From Pseudomonas palmensis (GTDB taxonomy: Bacteria; Pseudomonadota; Gammaproteobacteria; Pseudomonadales; Pseudomonadaceae), in assembly GCF_017848315.1 (NCBI RefSeq), contig NZ_JAFKEC010000006.1:62001-126000 (forward strand): DNA of 64,000 bases. Direction: 5' to 3'. Below are positions 28,301 to 38,139 of this stretch, one piece after another (position 1 is the stretch's first letter; every line of letters begins with the position of its first letter). The notes beneath the pieces were generated by a model, which ran no database searches, had not been told where the DNA came from, and worked only from the letters and a program-made list of their open reading frames with translations. The position numbers and the translations under genes are program-made.

Positions 28301-30093
28301 GCCCCGTGGTGATGTACACGCCGTACCAGGCCGGCGGTCTGTTCCAGGCCTTCAGCAGTTCGGCCGACCTGCTGCAGCAGCTTCGCAGCGTGCCGGCCCT
28401 GCAGGCCCGGATACTGGCCTGCATGCCCGACACGATGCGCCCGCGCTACGACCACGGTGGGTTCACCGAGGCCCACCTGCCCTACAGCGCCGAATTCGAT
28501 TTCGAGCTGCCCCTGTATGCCCAGCAGCCGGTGACCCTGGCCTGGCGCCCGGTGCATGGCAACGCCCTGCAGTACCTGTTCGAGACCAATGCAGCTTTGC
28601 TGCAGGGCATGGCCCGTACCCAACTGGTGAGTACCGCCGAAGCCCGCTGGGCCACCCTGAAAGAGGTACTCGGGCTGCTCTGGAGCCAGCTGACCCTGTT
28701 CATCCCCGGCCGCATCGGCCTGCTGCTGGCCGCGTGGCAGGGCGAACTGTCGCTGCTGCAATTGGCCGAGCGCCCCTCGGGCGACTGGGCGCAGGCCTTG
28801 TCGGAACTGACCTGCACCCTGGTGCAGGGCCTGCTGGCCGGGCATGGCGTGCGCGAACAGGGCCCTGGCGCGCTGCCGGCCGACGAAGGCGAATTCTGGC
28901 GGCGCCTGGGGCAGGCGTCGCACCAGCGGCTGTCCGCCTACGAAGTACCGCAGCAGTCCCTCGATGGCCTGGCCAGCCGCGAGCAGATCTATACCGATGT
29001 CGATGGCCAGACGCAGTTCGCCTGCCTGGAGGGCAAGGTGTACGGCGTTCGCCAGCTGGACCAGCGCTGGCACCTGAGTGCGCCGGACATCGACGAACCA
29101 GGGCCACGCCTGCGCAGCGAAGGCAACGGCCGCTGGCAGATCGACCCGCAGCAGGCCATACCCGTGCTAAGTGGTGGCATCATCGGCAGGCTGGGCGGGT
29201 GGGCCTCGCGTCAGGTGATGGCCGGCAACGATATCGTCATCCGGGCCGTGGGCATGCGCCAGATCCAGCGACTCATGCCGGCCCGTGCGCGCATGCTGCG
29301 CCAGGCACACCGCACGGCGCTCGACTACCTGGGCATCTGCCTGGACAACCTGCAGCAGGCCAGCCCGGTGCAACGCATGCCGGCACAGACCCGCACGATC
29401 CTCAGCGATTTCTTCGGCGTCGAACCCGACGAAGCGCTGCTGCAGCGCGTACGTGAACCGGTGGAAAAACTCTTCGAACTGATGACCTCGCAGGACTACT
29501 CGGTCGCCACGTCCAGGCGCTACATCCTGGCCAGCAATATCGGCAACTACACCGGCATTGCCTTCACCTCGCCCCATGACCCGCTCCGGCAACTGTTTCT
29601 GCTGGACGCTTATTTCGACGTCAGCTACCTGGGCAGGCTCCAGCTCAGGCCCGAGCTGTCCTGGCAGGAAGCCGATGCCATTGCGCGTGCCAACTGCCTG
29701 CTGCACGAGTTCTCGCATATCGCCTATGACACACGCGACATGCGCTACCTGGATGCCTCGCTGGCGTTTGCCGACCTGCTCATGCCCGGCGAGCAGCAGG
29801 ATTGGCTCAGGCGCCAGCACGACGAGGCGTTCTCTCACCGTTCACCGGCCCGGCGCCTGTTCGTGGTGCGCTCACGCGACGGTACCCGACGCGACATCAC
29901 CCGTGACGACAACAAGGGCCTGAGCCTGATCCTCAAGATCGCCGACACCCATGACCTGGCGGTCGCGCGCCAGCGCTTTCTGGACGATGCGGTGGTGCGC
30001 TCGCGAATCATGCTCAAGAACGCCGACTCGCTGACCCTGCTGGTCTACCGCCTGGGCCAGGCAAGCCATCGCCCACCGGCGGCGGGGGGCTGA
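25330..30093 (+). CDS. Large DUF6543-type toxin-like protein with C-terminal HExxH metallopeptidase motif
   Basis: This 1,587-residue protein starts MPLKTLPYFHRIALRQRF and resembles the large Pseudomonas DUF6543 (dermonecrotic-toxin-like) proteins. The middle shows the family pattern at about 977 (VPGVYLFMY, then PVVMYTPYQAGGLFQAF) and a hydrophobic, possibly membrane-active stretch at about 1116-1136 (WSQLTLFIPGRIGLLLAAW). The C-terminal region has HEFSH at 1459-1463 in LLHEFSHIAYDT, a zinc-metallopeptidase HExxH motif, and ends with LKNADSLTLLVYRLG. No signal peptide, Rhs/YD repeats or adjacent immunity gene was seen. ATG at 25330 has a weak ribosome site; 28 upstream codons are open but unlike the family. 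Toxic activity is inferred. Confidence 0.75.
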   Translation: MPLKTLPYFHRIALRQRFADHLAQARDSLDDEEHRWLQGWLQAPGPDAPRIDRLSAITASAHASELTASLLLSRSTHPRVFFYHPLLGLLRFEDRTQLKHHLVELLSSGHPHVLLHYIAPRDRLLAGQGGIVDVQVERLEDEVFEYLMLVIAARQGQALGELQQQVLGQPPADSLWEQALATTTATAAAAPQRLAAARDCQRQLHRYWHTAKAGSDTPARQLARLMGARVREAITRQAWASALAETDHAALLQWLDTEALSPLQAFSLNVTTAQGHSQLLEGVLALGTRAGPVFTWCAARGLERHASKRALLSSLTDPRLRDSWRPVVSPSRQSQLGALRISALHLQPLTAPALDSWVGQVLSAQQQDIETQLRHDSGQDGYQACRQALDLDSRLAGELARLGTSPHAHDSPATLARLQTSAQAAGADLEELNRLVSALTGHAQALFEEVPGLEAVTAAGLDQALAAVLDKGPPVTQVRLGQPGAGRTWLSLAELVWQRLGGIGTSLDERWLVSGPVVAEQPVALPALDLALARQAVAQVADATASQLTSALTQYQAQRRTYLKHLWQLALTLEYRLLDHDSLLPASARALIHAALFPAPSPAAPAWAWQLALDQAPSSEALLLTRQPLEAQPDLWLLWTLDQGFAAFTSRLALEQADAARYPAAQRFQWLALAGAPAHHLQSWQAEHDVAATRRAFDRLTRCGLPAAHLPDLLRSTLDTPGTLRYLQRLQRLASARRLRGHLPDWLAQAAPSEQYGYLQVLGRNLLQSPSPQDYLFDIPAVTDYARQRVQARLDQDFAAGRYPADQLLITTTRWVTALPPTGEVPTGEAAASIQHRQTLVDYALNHYRDWDHAITAITLEGDMTVPARIDAAYLRALVRELDLGQGYRQLLAEQLDRDHASYPRRLRLFCRQLPGQLLEAAWRARLQGQLGAADVECIRAVVEQPDATARDQLPAPAAQLVPLELIADSGLPPDTVPGVYLFMYASPAPGPVVMYTPYQAGGLFQAFSSSADLLQQLRSVPALQARILACMPDTMRPRYDHGGFTEAHLPYSAEFDFELPLYAQQPVTLAWRPVHGNALQYLFETNAALLQGMARTQLVSTAEARWATLKEVLGLLWSQLTLFIPGRIGLLLAAWQGELSLLQLAERPSGDWAQALSELTCTLVQGLLAGHGVREQGPGALPADEGEFWRRLGQASHQRLSAYEVPQQSLDGLASREQIYTDVDGQTQFACLEGKVYGVRQLDQRWHLSAPDIDEPGPRLRSEGNGRWQIDPQQAIPVLSGGIIGRLGGWASRQVMAGNDIVIRAVGMRQIQRLMPARARMLRQAHRTALDYLGICLDNLQQASPVQRMPAQTRTILSDFFGVEPDEALLQRVREPVEKLFELMTSQDYSVATSRRYILASNIGNYTGIAFTSPHDPLRQLFLLDAYFDVSYLGRLQLRPELSWQEADAIARANCLLHEFSHIAYDTRDMRYLDASLAFADLLMPGEQQDWLRRQHDEAFSHRSPARRLFVVRSRDGTRRDITRDDNKGLSLILKIADTHDLAVARQRFLDDAVVRSRIMLKNADSLTLLVYRLGQASHRPPAAGG

Positions 30094-30100
30094 AACGAAA

Positions 30101-30132
30101 ACGCCCGCGCAGCCAGGGGGCTGCGCGGGCGT
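30101..30132 (-). terminator. Rho-independent terminator of prfC
   Basis: A 14-base perfect stem (30101-30114 with 30119-30132) with a 4-base loop. On the minus strand it is followed by TTTCGTTTCA, giving a usable T-rich tail for prfC. It may also block read-through from the convergent toxin-like gene, whose stop is seven bases away. Confidence 0.85.
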
Positions 30133-30147
30133 GGGGTGTGCGAAAAC

Positions 30148-31731
<1,584 letters not shown>

Positions 31732-32074
31732 GGGAAATCGCCTGACTGGAGATTCAAAAAAGGGCGGCGATTATAGCCCAAACTCACCCCCTAACTGAAC
31801 CACTGGGTCGATCTGCGCTGGCCAAATGCCGCTTCGGATGGGAACCTTTGCGACTGCGGAGACGTCCACTGCCCTGTTACGAGATGTTACGTATACGGTT
31901 TTCAACCGTTCGTCAGGGTGGGTTTCATCGGCAACATGCGCCTGACGAGGCTGCGCTCATGGCGTGTTCCGCTCTACCGGAGCGACCCGCTGCTTATCGC
32001 GATCACACTGCCTGCTGCCTGGACCGGCAGCCGCCACGGGAGTGTGCCCGCCGACAAAAAAAAGGAGTCCGCCT
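31732..32074. other. Gene-free interval between prfC and opuC, with candidate operator
   Basis: This 343-base divergent interval holds the prfC promoter. It also holds two copies of TGTTACG (31875-31881 and 31885-31891), exactly 10 bases apart, followed by a palindrome ACGGTT-TTC-AACCGT (31895-31909). The spacing places the repeats on one face of the helix, as expected for a regulator binding upstream of the osmoprotectant operon. No coding sequence is supported here. Confidence 0.45.
31770..31799 (-). promoter_or_regulatory. Probable prfC promoter
   Basis: On the minus strand a perfect TATAAT lies at 31770-31775. A weak -35-like TTCAGT at 31794-31799 gives an 18-base spacer. Transcription would begin about 30 bases before the prfC ATG. 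The -10 is strong; the -35 is poor. Confidence 0.5.
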
Positions 32075-32788
32075 GTGGCTAAACGCTATGGCAAGGGGCT
32101 GATGGGATGGGCCGCCGCGCTCGTCATCCTGGCCCTGCTGATCCACTGGATCGGCATCGATACAATCGCGCACTACCGCGCCGATCTGTGGTTCTACCTG
32201 CAAGCGCACCTGATGCTGGTGGCGTGCTCGATGGTGGCGGCGCTGGCCGTGGGTATCCCCGCCGGCATTGCCTTGAGTCGACCGCACCGGGTCGACCGCG
32301 CCGAACGCTTCATGCAGATCTTCAACATTGGCAACACCGTTCCCCCCCTGGCCGTTCTGGCCATCGCCCTGAGCTTTCTGGGCATCGGCGCAGGCCCGGC
32401 AATCTTCGCGCTGTTCCTCGCCTCCCTGCTGCCCATCGTGCGCAACACCTACGAAGGCCTGAAAAACGTCCCCGCCTCGCTCAAGGAAGCCGCCACCGGC
32501 ATCGGCATGACCCCGCGTCAGACGCTGTGGCGGGTCGAGCTGCCCAATGCGGTACCGATCATCGTCGGCGGCGTTCGAGTGGCACTGGCAATCAACGTGG
32601 GTACCGCGCCGCTGTCGTTCCTGATCGGCGCCAACAGCCTGGGCAGCCTGATCTTCCCCGGCATCGCCCTTAACAACCAGCCGCAACTGTTGCTGGGCGC
32701 CGCCACCACGGCCTTGCTCGCCCTGCTGCTCGATGCGCTGGTCAGCCAATGCAGTCGCCGCTGGCTCGAACGCGGCCTGGCCAACTAA
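32075..32788 (+). CDS. OpuC-type osmoprotectant ABC transporter permease, first
   Basis: This 237-residue permease has about five to six helices and the OpuC/ProW-type pattern (GIPAGIALSRPHR, NIGNTVPPLAVLAIAL, then LPIVRNTYEGLKNVPASLKEAATGIGM). GTG at 32075 follows AAAGGAG at 32061-32067 with seven bases between. The longer open frame upstream is not supported. It is the first gene of a permease, binding protein, permease, ATPase operon for import of glycine betaine, choline or carnitine during osmotic stress. Confidence 0.88.
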   Translation: MAKRYGKGLMGWAAALVILALLIHWIGIDTIAHYRADLWFYLQAHLMLVACSMVAALAVGIPAGIALSRPHRVDRAERFMQIFNIGNTVPPLAVLAIALSFLGIGAGPAIFALFLASLLPIVRNTYEGLKNVPASLKEAATGIGMTPRQTLWRVELPNAVPIIVGGVRVALAINVGTAPLSFLIGANSLGSLIFPGIALNNQPQLLLGAATTALLALLLDALVSQCSRRWLERGLAN

Positions 32789-32802
32789 GCGAAGGACCCC
32801 CC

Positions 32803-33711
32803 ATGAAAAGAATCGCCTTGTTGCTGGGCGCGGCCCTGCTGTTCGCAGGATTCGCCCAAGCCGCCGACAAACCCCTGATCCGCCTCGGCGCGCGGGTGTT
32901 CACCGAACAGACCGTGCTGGCCGAAATCACCGCGCAGTACCTGCGCAGCCACGGCTTCGACGTGCGCATCACCGGCGGCCTGGGCAGCACCCTGGCGCGC
33001 AGCGCGCAGGAAAGCGGCCAACTGGACATGGTGTGGGAATACACCGGCGTGTCGCTGGTGTCCTACAACCATATCGACGAACGCATGGACAGCGCCGAGG
33101 CCACCTACGCCCGGGTCAAGCAGCTGGACGCGAAGAAGGGCCTGGTGTGGCTGGCACCCTCGAAGTTCAGCAACACCTATGCCCTGGCGCTGCCGCGCAA
33201 CATCGCCGAGCAGTACCCCCAGGTCAACAGCATCAGCCAGCTCAATCAGGTGCTGCGCGACGAGCCCGACCGCAGCCATGTACTGGCGCTGGACACCGAG
33301 TTCGCCAACCGCCCCGACGGCCTGGTGGGCCTGACCCAGACCTACGACCTGCAGTTCACCCGCCGCGACATCCGCCAGATGGACGCCGGGCTGGTGTACA
33401 CCGCGCTGCGCAACGGCCAGGTGTTCAGCGGGCTGGTGTACACCACCGACGGGCGCCTGAGCGCCTTCAACCTCAAACTGCTGGACGACGACCTGCACTA
33501 CTTCCCCGACTACACCGCCGCCCCGGTGGTGCGCCAGGCCGTACTCGACGCCCATCCGCAACTGGCCGGGCTGCTCAAGCCGCTGGCCGAGCAACTGGAT
33601 GACGAGACCATGCGCCAGCTCAATGCCAAGGTGGACGTCGAGCACCAGAGCCCGAGCAAAGTCGCCGCCACCTACCTGCGCCAGCATCCACCTGCCGAGG
33701 AGCAACCATGA
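32803..33711 (+). CDS. Osmoprotectant (quaternary amine) binding protein, OpuCC-like
   Basis: This 302-residue protein has a signal peptide (LLFAGFAQA, then ADKPLIRLGARVFTEQTVLAEI). It shows the OpuC-type binding-protein features TGGLGSTLARSAQESGQLDMVWEYTG and DDDLHYFPDYTAAPVVR. These proteins cage quaternary ammonium groups with aromatic residues. In Gram-negative bacteria it is free in the periplasm. Its stop overlaps the next permease start by four bases (ATGA). Exact ligand is not readable. Confidence 0.9.
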   Translation: MKRIALLLGAALLFAGFAQAADKPLIRLGARVFTEQTVLAEITAQYLRSHGFDVRITGGLGSTLARSAQESGQLDMVWEYTGVSLVSYNHIDERMDSAEATYARVKQLDAKKGLVWLAPSKFSNTYALALPRNIAEQYPQVNSISQLNQVLRDEPDRSHVLALDTEFANRPDGLVGLTQTYDLQFTRRDIRQMDAGLVYTALRNGQVFSGLVYTTDGRLSAFNLKLLDDDLHYFPDYTAAPVVRQAVLDAHPQLAGLLKPLAEQLDDETMRQLNAKVDVEHQSPSKVAATYLRQHPPAEEQP

Positions 33712-34361
33712 GTCTGCTTGATACCTTCGCCCACCTGGACTGGGCCCAGGTGCTGCAACTGACCTGGGAGCACATCACCCTGGTCGGCATCGCGGTCACC
33801 CTGGCCATTCTGATCGGCGTACCGCTGGGCATCCTGATGACCCGCTTTCCGGTGCTTGCCGGGCCTCTGCAGGCCAGCGCCACGGTGCTGCTGACCGTGC
33901 CGTCGATCGCCCTGTTCGGCCTGCTGCTGCCGTTCTATTCCAAGTTCGGCCAGGGCCTGGGCCCGCTGCCGGCGATCACCGCAGTGTTTCTGTATTCACT
34001 GCTGCCGATCCTGCGCAACACCTACCTGGCGCTGACCAACGTCGAGCCCGGCATACGCGAAGCCGCCCGCGGCATCGGCATGACCTTCGGCCAGCGCCTG
34101 CGCATGGTCGAGCTGCCGATTGCGGTACCGGTGATTCTGGCCGGTGTACGCACCGCCGTGGTGATGAACATCGGCGTGATGACCATTGCCGCGACCATCG
34201 GTGCCGGTGGCCTTGGCGTACTTATCCTGACCTCCATCAGCCGCAGCGACATGTCGATGCTGCTGGTCGGCGCCGTGCTGGTGAGCCTGCTGGCCATCTT
34301 CGCCGACCTGCTGCTGCAAGCCCTGCAACGCTCGCTGACTCCAAAAGGACTGCTCAAATGA
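33708..34361 (+). CDS. OpuC-type osmoprotectant ABC transporter permease, second
   Basis: This 217-residue permease has the same fold as the first one: GVPLGILMTRFPVLAGPLQ, TVPSIALFGLLLPF, LPILRNTYLALTNVEPGIREAARGIGM (the EAA loop) and the C-terminal GAGGLGVLILTSISRSD. It overlaps both neighbours by four bases, showing tight translational coupling. It forms the membrane channel with the first permease. Confidence 0.9.
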   Translation: MSLLDTFAHLDWAQVLQLTWEHITLVGIAVTLAILIGVPLGILMTRFPVLAGPLQASATVLLTVPSIALFGLLLPFYSKFGQGLGPLPAITAVFLYSLLPILRNTYLALTNVEPGIREAARGIGMTFGQRLRMVELPIAVPVILAGVRTAVVMNIGVMTIAATIGAGGLGVLILTSISRSDMSMLLVGAVLVSLLAIFADLLLQALQRSLTPKGLLK

Positions 34362-35512
34362 TCGAACTTCAGAACCTGTGCAAGACCTTCCACAGCAACG
34401 GCAAGGACGTAAAGGCCGTCGACTCGGTAAGCCTGACGGTCAACGAAGGCGAGATCTGCGTGTTCCTCGGCCCGTCCGGGTGCGGCAAGAGCACCACCCT
34501 CAAGATGATCAACCGCCTGATCGCGCCCACCTCGGGCAAGGTGCTGATCAATGGCGAAGACACCACCGACCTGGACGCGGTGACGCTGCGTCGCACCATC
34601 GGCTATGTGATCCAGCAGATCGGCCTGTTCCCCAACATGACCATCGAGGAGAACATCACCGTGGTGCCGCGCCTGCTCGGTTGGGACAAGCACAAGTGCC
34701 ACGAGCGGGCCCGCGAGCTGATGAGCATGATCAAGCTCGAGCCCAAGCAGTACCTGCACCGCTACCCGCGTGAACTGTCCGGTGGCCAGCAGCAGCGTAT
34801 CGGCGTGATCCGCGCGCTGGCGGCGGATGCGCCGCTGCTGCTGATGGACGAGCCGTTCGGTGCGGTCGACCCGATCAACCGCGAGATGATCCAGAACGAG
34901 TTCTTCGAGATGCAGCGTGCGCTGAACAAGACCGTGATCATGGTCAGCCACGACATCGACGAAGCGATCAAGCTGGGCGACAAGATCGCCATCTTCCGCG
35001 CCGGCAAGCTGATCCAGATCGACCACCCCGACACCTTGCTGGCGCACCCGGCAGATGACTTCGTGAGCAACTTCGTGGGCCAGGACAGCACCCTCAAGCG
35101 CCTGCTGCTGGTGCGTGCCGAGGATGCGGCGGACAACGCGCCATCGGTGAGCCCCGAGACGTCGGTGGCCGATGCGCTGGAGCTGATGGACGAACATGAC
35201 CGTCGCTACGTGGTGGTCACCGATGGCCAGAACAAGGCGATGGGCTATGTGCGCCGGCGCGACCTGCACCGTCAGCAGGGCACCTGCGCGGACTTCCTGC
35301 GCACGTTCAACGCCACCGCCGCGCATGACGAGCACCTGCGCATCCTGCTGTCGCGCATGTACGAGTTCAACCGTTCGTGGTTGCCGGTACTGGACGCCGA
35401 GAACGTGTTCCTGGGCGAGGTCACCCAGGAATCGATTGCCGCGTACCTGAGTTCGGGGCGTTCGCGGGGCATGAAGACCAGCATCGTGTCGCCGGCCGAA
35501 ACGGTGGCCTGA
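34358..35512 (+). CDS. Osmoprotectant ABC transporter ATP-binding protein with CBS pair
   Basis: This 384-residue ATPase has Walker A GPSGCGKST, the signature LSGGQQQRIGV and Walker B LLLMDEPFGAVD. A C-terminal tandem CBS module spans about 255-370 (PETSVADALELMDEHDRRYVVV and RMYEFNRSWLPVLDAENVFLG). In OpuA/OpuC systems the CBS pair gates transport by ionic strength or nucleotide binding. It is the last gene of the operon, converging on fecA. Confidence 0.93.
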   Translation: MIELQNLCKTFHSNGKDVKAVDSVSLTVNEGEICVFLGPSGCGKSTTLKMINRLIAPTSGKVLINGEDTTDLDAVTLRRTIGYVIQQIGLFPNMTIEENITVVPRLLGWDKHKCHERARELMSMIKLEPKQYLHRYPRELSGGQQQRIGVIRALAADAPLLLMDEPFGAVDPINREMIQNEFFEMQRALNKTVIMVSHDIDEAIKLGDKIAIFRAGKLIQIDHPDTLLAHPADDFVSNFVGQDSTLKRLLLVRAEDAADNAPSVSPETSVADALELMDEHDRRYVVVTDGQNKAMGYVRRRDLHRQQGTCADFLRTFNATAAHDEHLRILLSRMYEFNRSWLPVLDAENVFLGEVTQESIAAYLSSGRSRGMKTSIVSPAETVA

Positions 35513-35548
35513 ATAGCTCCACCGCGATCTACTGCCGAACAGACAAGG

Positions 35549-35609
35549 CTGACAACGCCGGTCCGGCAGGCCATGGCCTGAGTGATCGGCGTAGCGAAGG
35601 CGTTGTCAG
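35549..35609. terminator. Inverted repeat between convergent opuC and fecA
   Basis: Arms CTGACAACGCC (35549-35559) and GGCGTTGTCAG (35599-35609) are perfect reverse complements. The right arm covers the fecA stop codon. The 39-base interior holds a smaller palindrome (AGGCCATGGCCT). It may end transcription in both directions; there is no T-run. Confidence 0.4.
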
Positions 35610-38032
35610 AACCCTACACTGGCCTGCACATAGAACGTGCGCGGCTCGCCCAGGTAGATCCCCGAATTGTTGTCGCTGGAACGGGTGAAGAACTGCTTGT
35701 CGAAGATGTTCTTCACCCCCGCCGCCAGCTTCAGGTTCGACAGCTGGGCACCAAAGTCATACCCGCCCCGCGCACTCCAGGTCACATACCCCGGAATGTC
35801 GCCATACTGCCCATCAGCCGTCGGTTCGGTGATGTAGTCGCCGGTGAAGGCACCTTTGCTGGTCATGCCGGTACCCGGAGCACGCTGTTTGGATTGCGCA
35901 TAGGCGTCCACATTCCAGGTCCAGCGGTCCACCTGGTAACGCAGCCCGGCATTGGCGATCTGGCGTGAGTAGAACGGCAGGTCGCGCCCTTCGAAGCCCG
36001 GGATCGCCCCTTCATAGGTGGCGCGGGTGTAGGTGAAGCCGGCGTTCGCACTCAAGCCCTGCAGACGCGGGTCCAGCCCTGCCAGGTCGTAGTGCATCGA
36101 GGCCTCGATGCCCTGGTGCTTGGTCGCGCCCAGGTTGGTCCAGCCCACGTCGTTGCTGATGTACTGCAGCTCGTCATCGAAGTCGATGTAGAACGCGGTC
36201 AGCTCGCCGCCCCAGTTGCCGTTGTCATAGCGCGTGCCGATCTCGTAGGTCTTGGCCTTCTCGGCCTGCAAACCGTTGGCGGTCTGGTCGCCCTGCCCGC
36301 CCTGGCCCAGCTGGAAGTACTGCAGGCTGCCGAACGAGGTCTCGTAGTTGGCGAACAGCTTCCACGCATCGGACAGGTGATACATCACGCTCAATGCCGG
36401 CAGCGGTTCGTTGCTGGTCACGCTGCGGCTCTTGGCCACCACCGGCTTGTTGCCCAGGCCCATGACCGGGCGATCGTTCCAGTCGGTGTTGATGTGCTCG
36501 AAACGCACGCCCGGGGTGATGGTCCAGTTGCCCACGTCGATCTTGTTGTCGATGTAGTAGGCGCTGGCCTCGGTGCCGCCGGTACGGTCCTGGTACACGT
36601 GGCCGTCGGATTCCGGGGTCACAATGGGCACGTTGTCGATCAGCGCCAGGCGCGTGGCCTGCTCGTGCATGGCTTCCTTGAGGTAGCGATAACCGACGCT
36701 GACCTCCTGGGTGGCCGGGCCGGTGACGAACACCCGCGACAGGCGCGGCTCGACGGCAAAGGTGTGGTAGCTGCGCGGGTACGACGACAGCGTTTGCTGG
36801 TCGCGCGCGGCAATGCTGCTGCCACGGAAGCTGTCGGTGTAGTAGGTCTGCACCTCGAACTGGGTCACGTCGTCGATCTGGCGCAGGTACTTGAGCGAGA
36901 CATCCTTGCGCCGACCGGTGAAGTTGTCGTGGTCGCGGTCGGACTGGTAGGGGTTCTTGTCGAACTGGGCCTGGGTCAGGCCGCCGGGCATGTCGGCCTT
37001 GCCATCGTAGTAATGGAAGTTCAGCGACAGCTCGTCACGGTCGGTCAGCGCCCAGTGGGTCTTGAACAGCACGTCGTCGATGTCGTTGCTGTTGTTGCTG
37101 CTGCGGTAGCCATTGCCCTTGACCCCGGAGTACAGCAACGCCGCACCCAGGCCATTGTCGGCGGTGCCGCCAAGGAAGGCCGACTCGATGTGCTTCCAGC
37201 CGCCATGACGCGAGGTCTGGATCGTGGTGCCCAGCTCGCCGGTGGCCTTCTCGGGGATGGCTCGGGTGACGAAGTTGATCACCCCGCCGACGTTCTGCGG
37301 CCCATAGCGCACCGAGCCTGCGCCGCGCACCACGTCGATGCTGTCCAGGTTGCCCGAGGAAATCGGCGCCATCGACAACTGCGGCTGGCCATACGGGGCG
37401 AATGCGGCGGGAATGCCGTCGATCAGCACCGTGGAACGCGGCGACAGGCGCGAGGTGAGCCCGCGCACGCCGACGTTCAGCGCGATGTCGCTGCCGCCGG
37501 TGCCGTTGGAGTCCTGCACCTGCACACCCGGCACCCCGCGCAGCACGTCGCGCACGCTCAGCGCGCCCTGCTCGACCATGGCTTCACGGCGTACCACGGT
37601 GCGCGCACCGGGGTGGTTCTGCACCACGCTTTCCTGGGCGTCGCCCAGCCAGTCGCCGACCATGCTGATGTCGGTAGGCGCCAGCTCCAGGGTGCCGGGC
37701 GCCGTGCTCACTGGCTGCGCCGCGTGCAGCACCACGGTGCCCTGGGAAATCTCGTAGGTCAGCCCGCTGCCCTGCAGCAGGGCCTGCAGCGCCTGTTCGG
37801 GGGCCAGGTTGCCGGACACCGCCGGGGCCTGTTTGCCGGCCACCAGGTCGGGGCTGAAGAACAGTTGCAGCGATGTCTGCCGGCCCAGCTGGCCCAGTGC
37901 CGCGGCCAGCGGCTGGGCCTGGATCTGGATGCTGGTGGGTGCCGAATCGGCGTAGCTGTTGGCGATGCCGCCGCTGACGGCCAATGCCAGTGCCAGCGGC
38001 AGCCAGCGTTTGGAAACCTTGTTGTTGTTCAC
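35606..38032 (-). CDS. fecA: FecA-like TonB-dependent ferric citrate receptor with signalling domain
   Basis: This 808-residue outer-membrane receptor has a signal peptide (about 1-28) and an N-terminal STN signalling domain (about 33-105). The TonB box is at about 122-126 (ISMVG, followed by GDWLGDAQES). The plug shows GVRGLTSRLSPRSTVLIDGIPAAFAPYGQPQLS and FVTRAIPE. These closely match E. coli FecA from memory, which favours ferric dicitrate as ligand. The barrel ends with the usual Phe (QASVGF). The STN domain contacts FecR. It is downstream of fecI-fecR on the same strand, 107 bases after fecR. Confidence 0.9.
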   Translation of the reverse strand: MNNNKVSKRWLPLALALAVSGGIANSYADSAPTSIQIQAQPLAAALGQLGRQTSLQLFFSPDLVAGKQAPAVSGNLAPEQALQALLQGSGLTYEISQGTVVLHAAQPVSTAPGTLELAPTDISMVGDWLGDAQESVVQNHPGARTVVRREAMVEQGALSVRDVLRGVPGVQVQDSNGTGGSDIALNVGVRGLTSRLSPRSTVLIDGIPAAFAPYGQPQLSMAPISSGNLDSIDVVRGAGSVRYGPQNVGGVINFVTRAIPEKATGELGTTIQTSRHGGWKHIESAFLGGTADNGLGAALLYSGVKGNGYRSSNNSNDIDDVLFKTHWALTDRDELSLNFHYYDGKADMPGGLTQAQFDKNPYQSDRDHDNFTGRRKDVSLKYLRQIDDVTQFEVQTYYTDSFRGSSIAARDQQTLSSYPRSYHTFAVEPRLSRVFVTGPATQEVSVGYRYLKEAMHEQATRLALIDNVPIVTPESDGHVYQDRTGGTEASAYYIDNKIDVGNWTITPGVRFEHINTDWNDRPVMGLGNKPVVAKSRSVTSNEPLPALSVMYHLSDAWKLFANYETSFGSLQYFQLGQGGQGDQTANGLQAEKAKTYEIGTRYDNGNWGGELTAFYIDFDDELQYISNDVGWTNLGATKHQGIEASMHYDLAGLDPRLQGLSANAGFTYTRATYEGAIPGFEGRDLPFYSRQIANAGLRYQVDRWTWNVDAYAQSKQRAPGTGMTSKGAFTGDYITEPTADGQYGDIPGYVTWSARGGYDFGAQLSNLKLAAGVKNIFDKQFFTRSSDNNSGIYLGEPRTFYVQASVGF

Positions 38033-38139
38033 GTCGTCGAGAAGTCCTGAGGGTCAGAAAATCGGCCACCGCCTGCGAATGAAAATGCTTGGCAGTTGCA
38101 GTTGGGCAGGAAGACGAACAACGGGAAAAAAACCTGAAT

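Noticed and set aside
38033..38139. A separate promoter or small gene between fecR and fecA
   Set aside because: The 107 bases have no open frame with a ribosome site. A FecI-type promoter may be here, but I could not identify a convincing -35/-10 pair.
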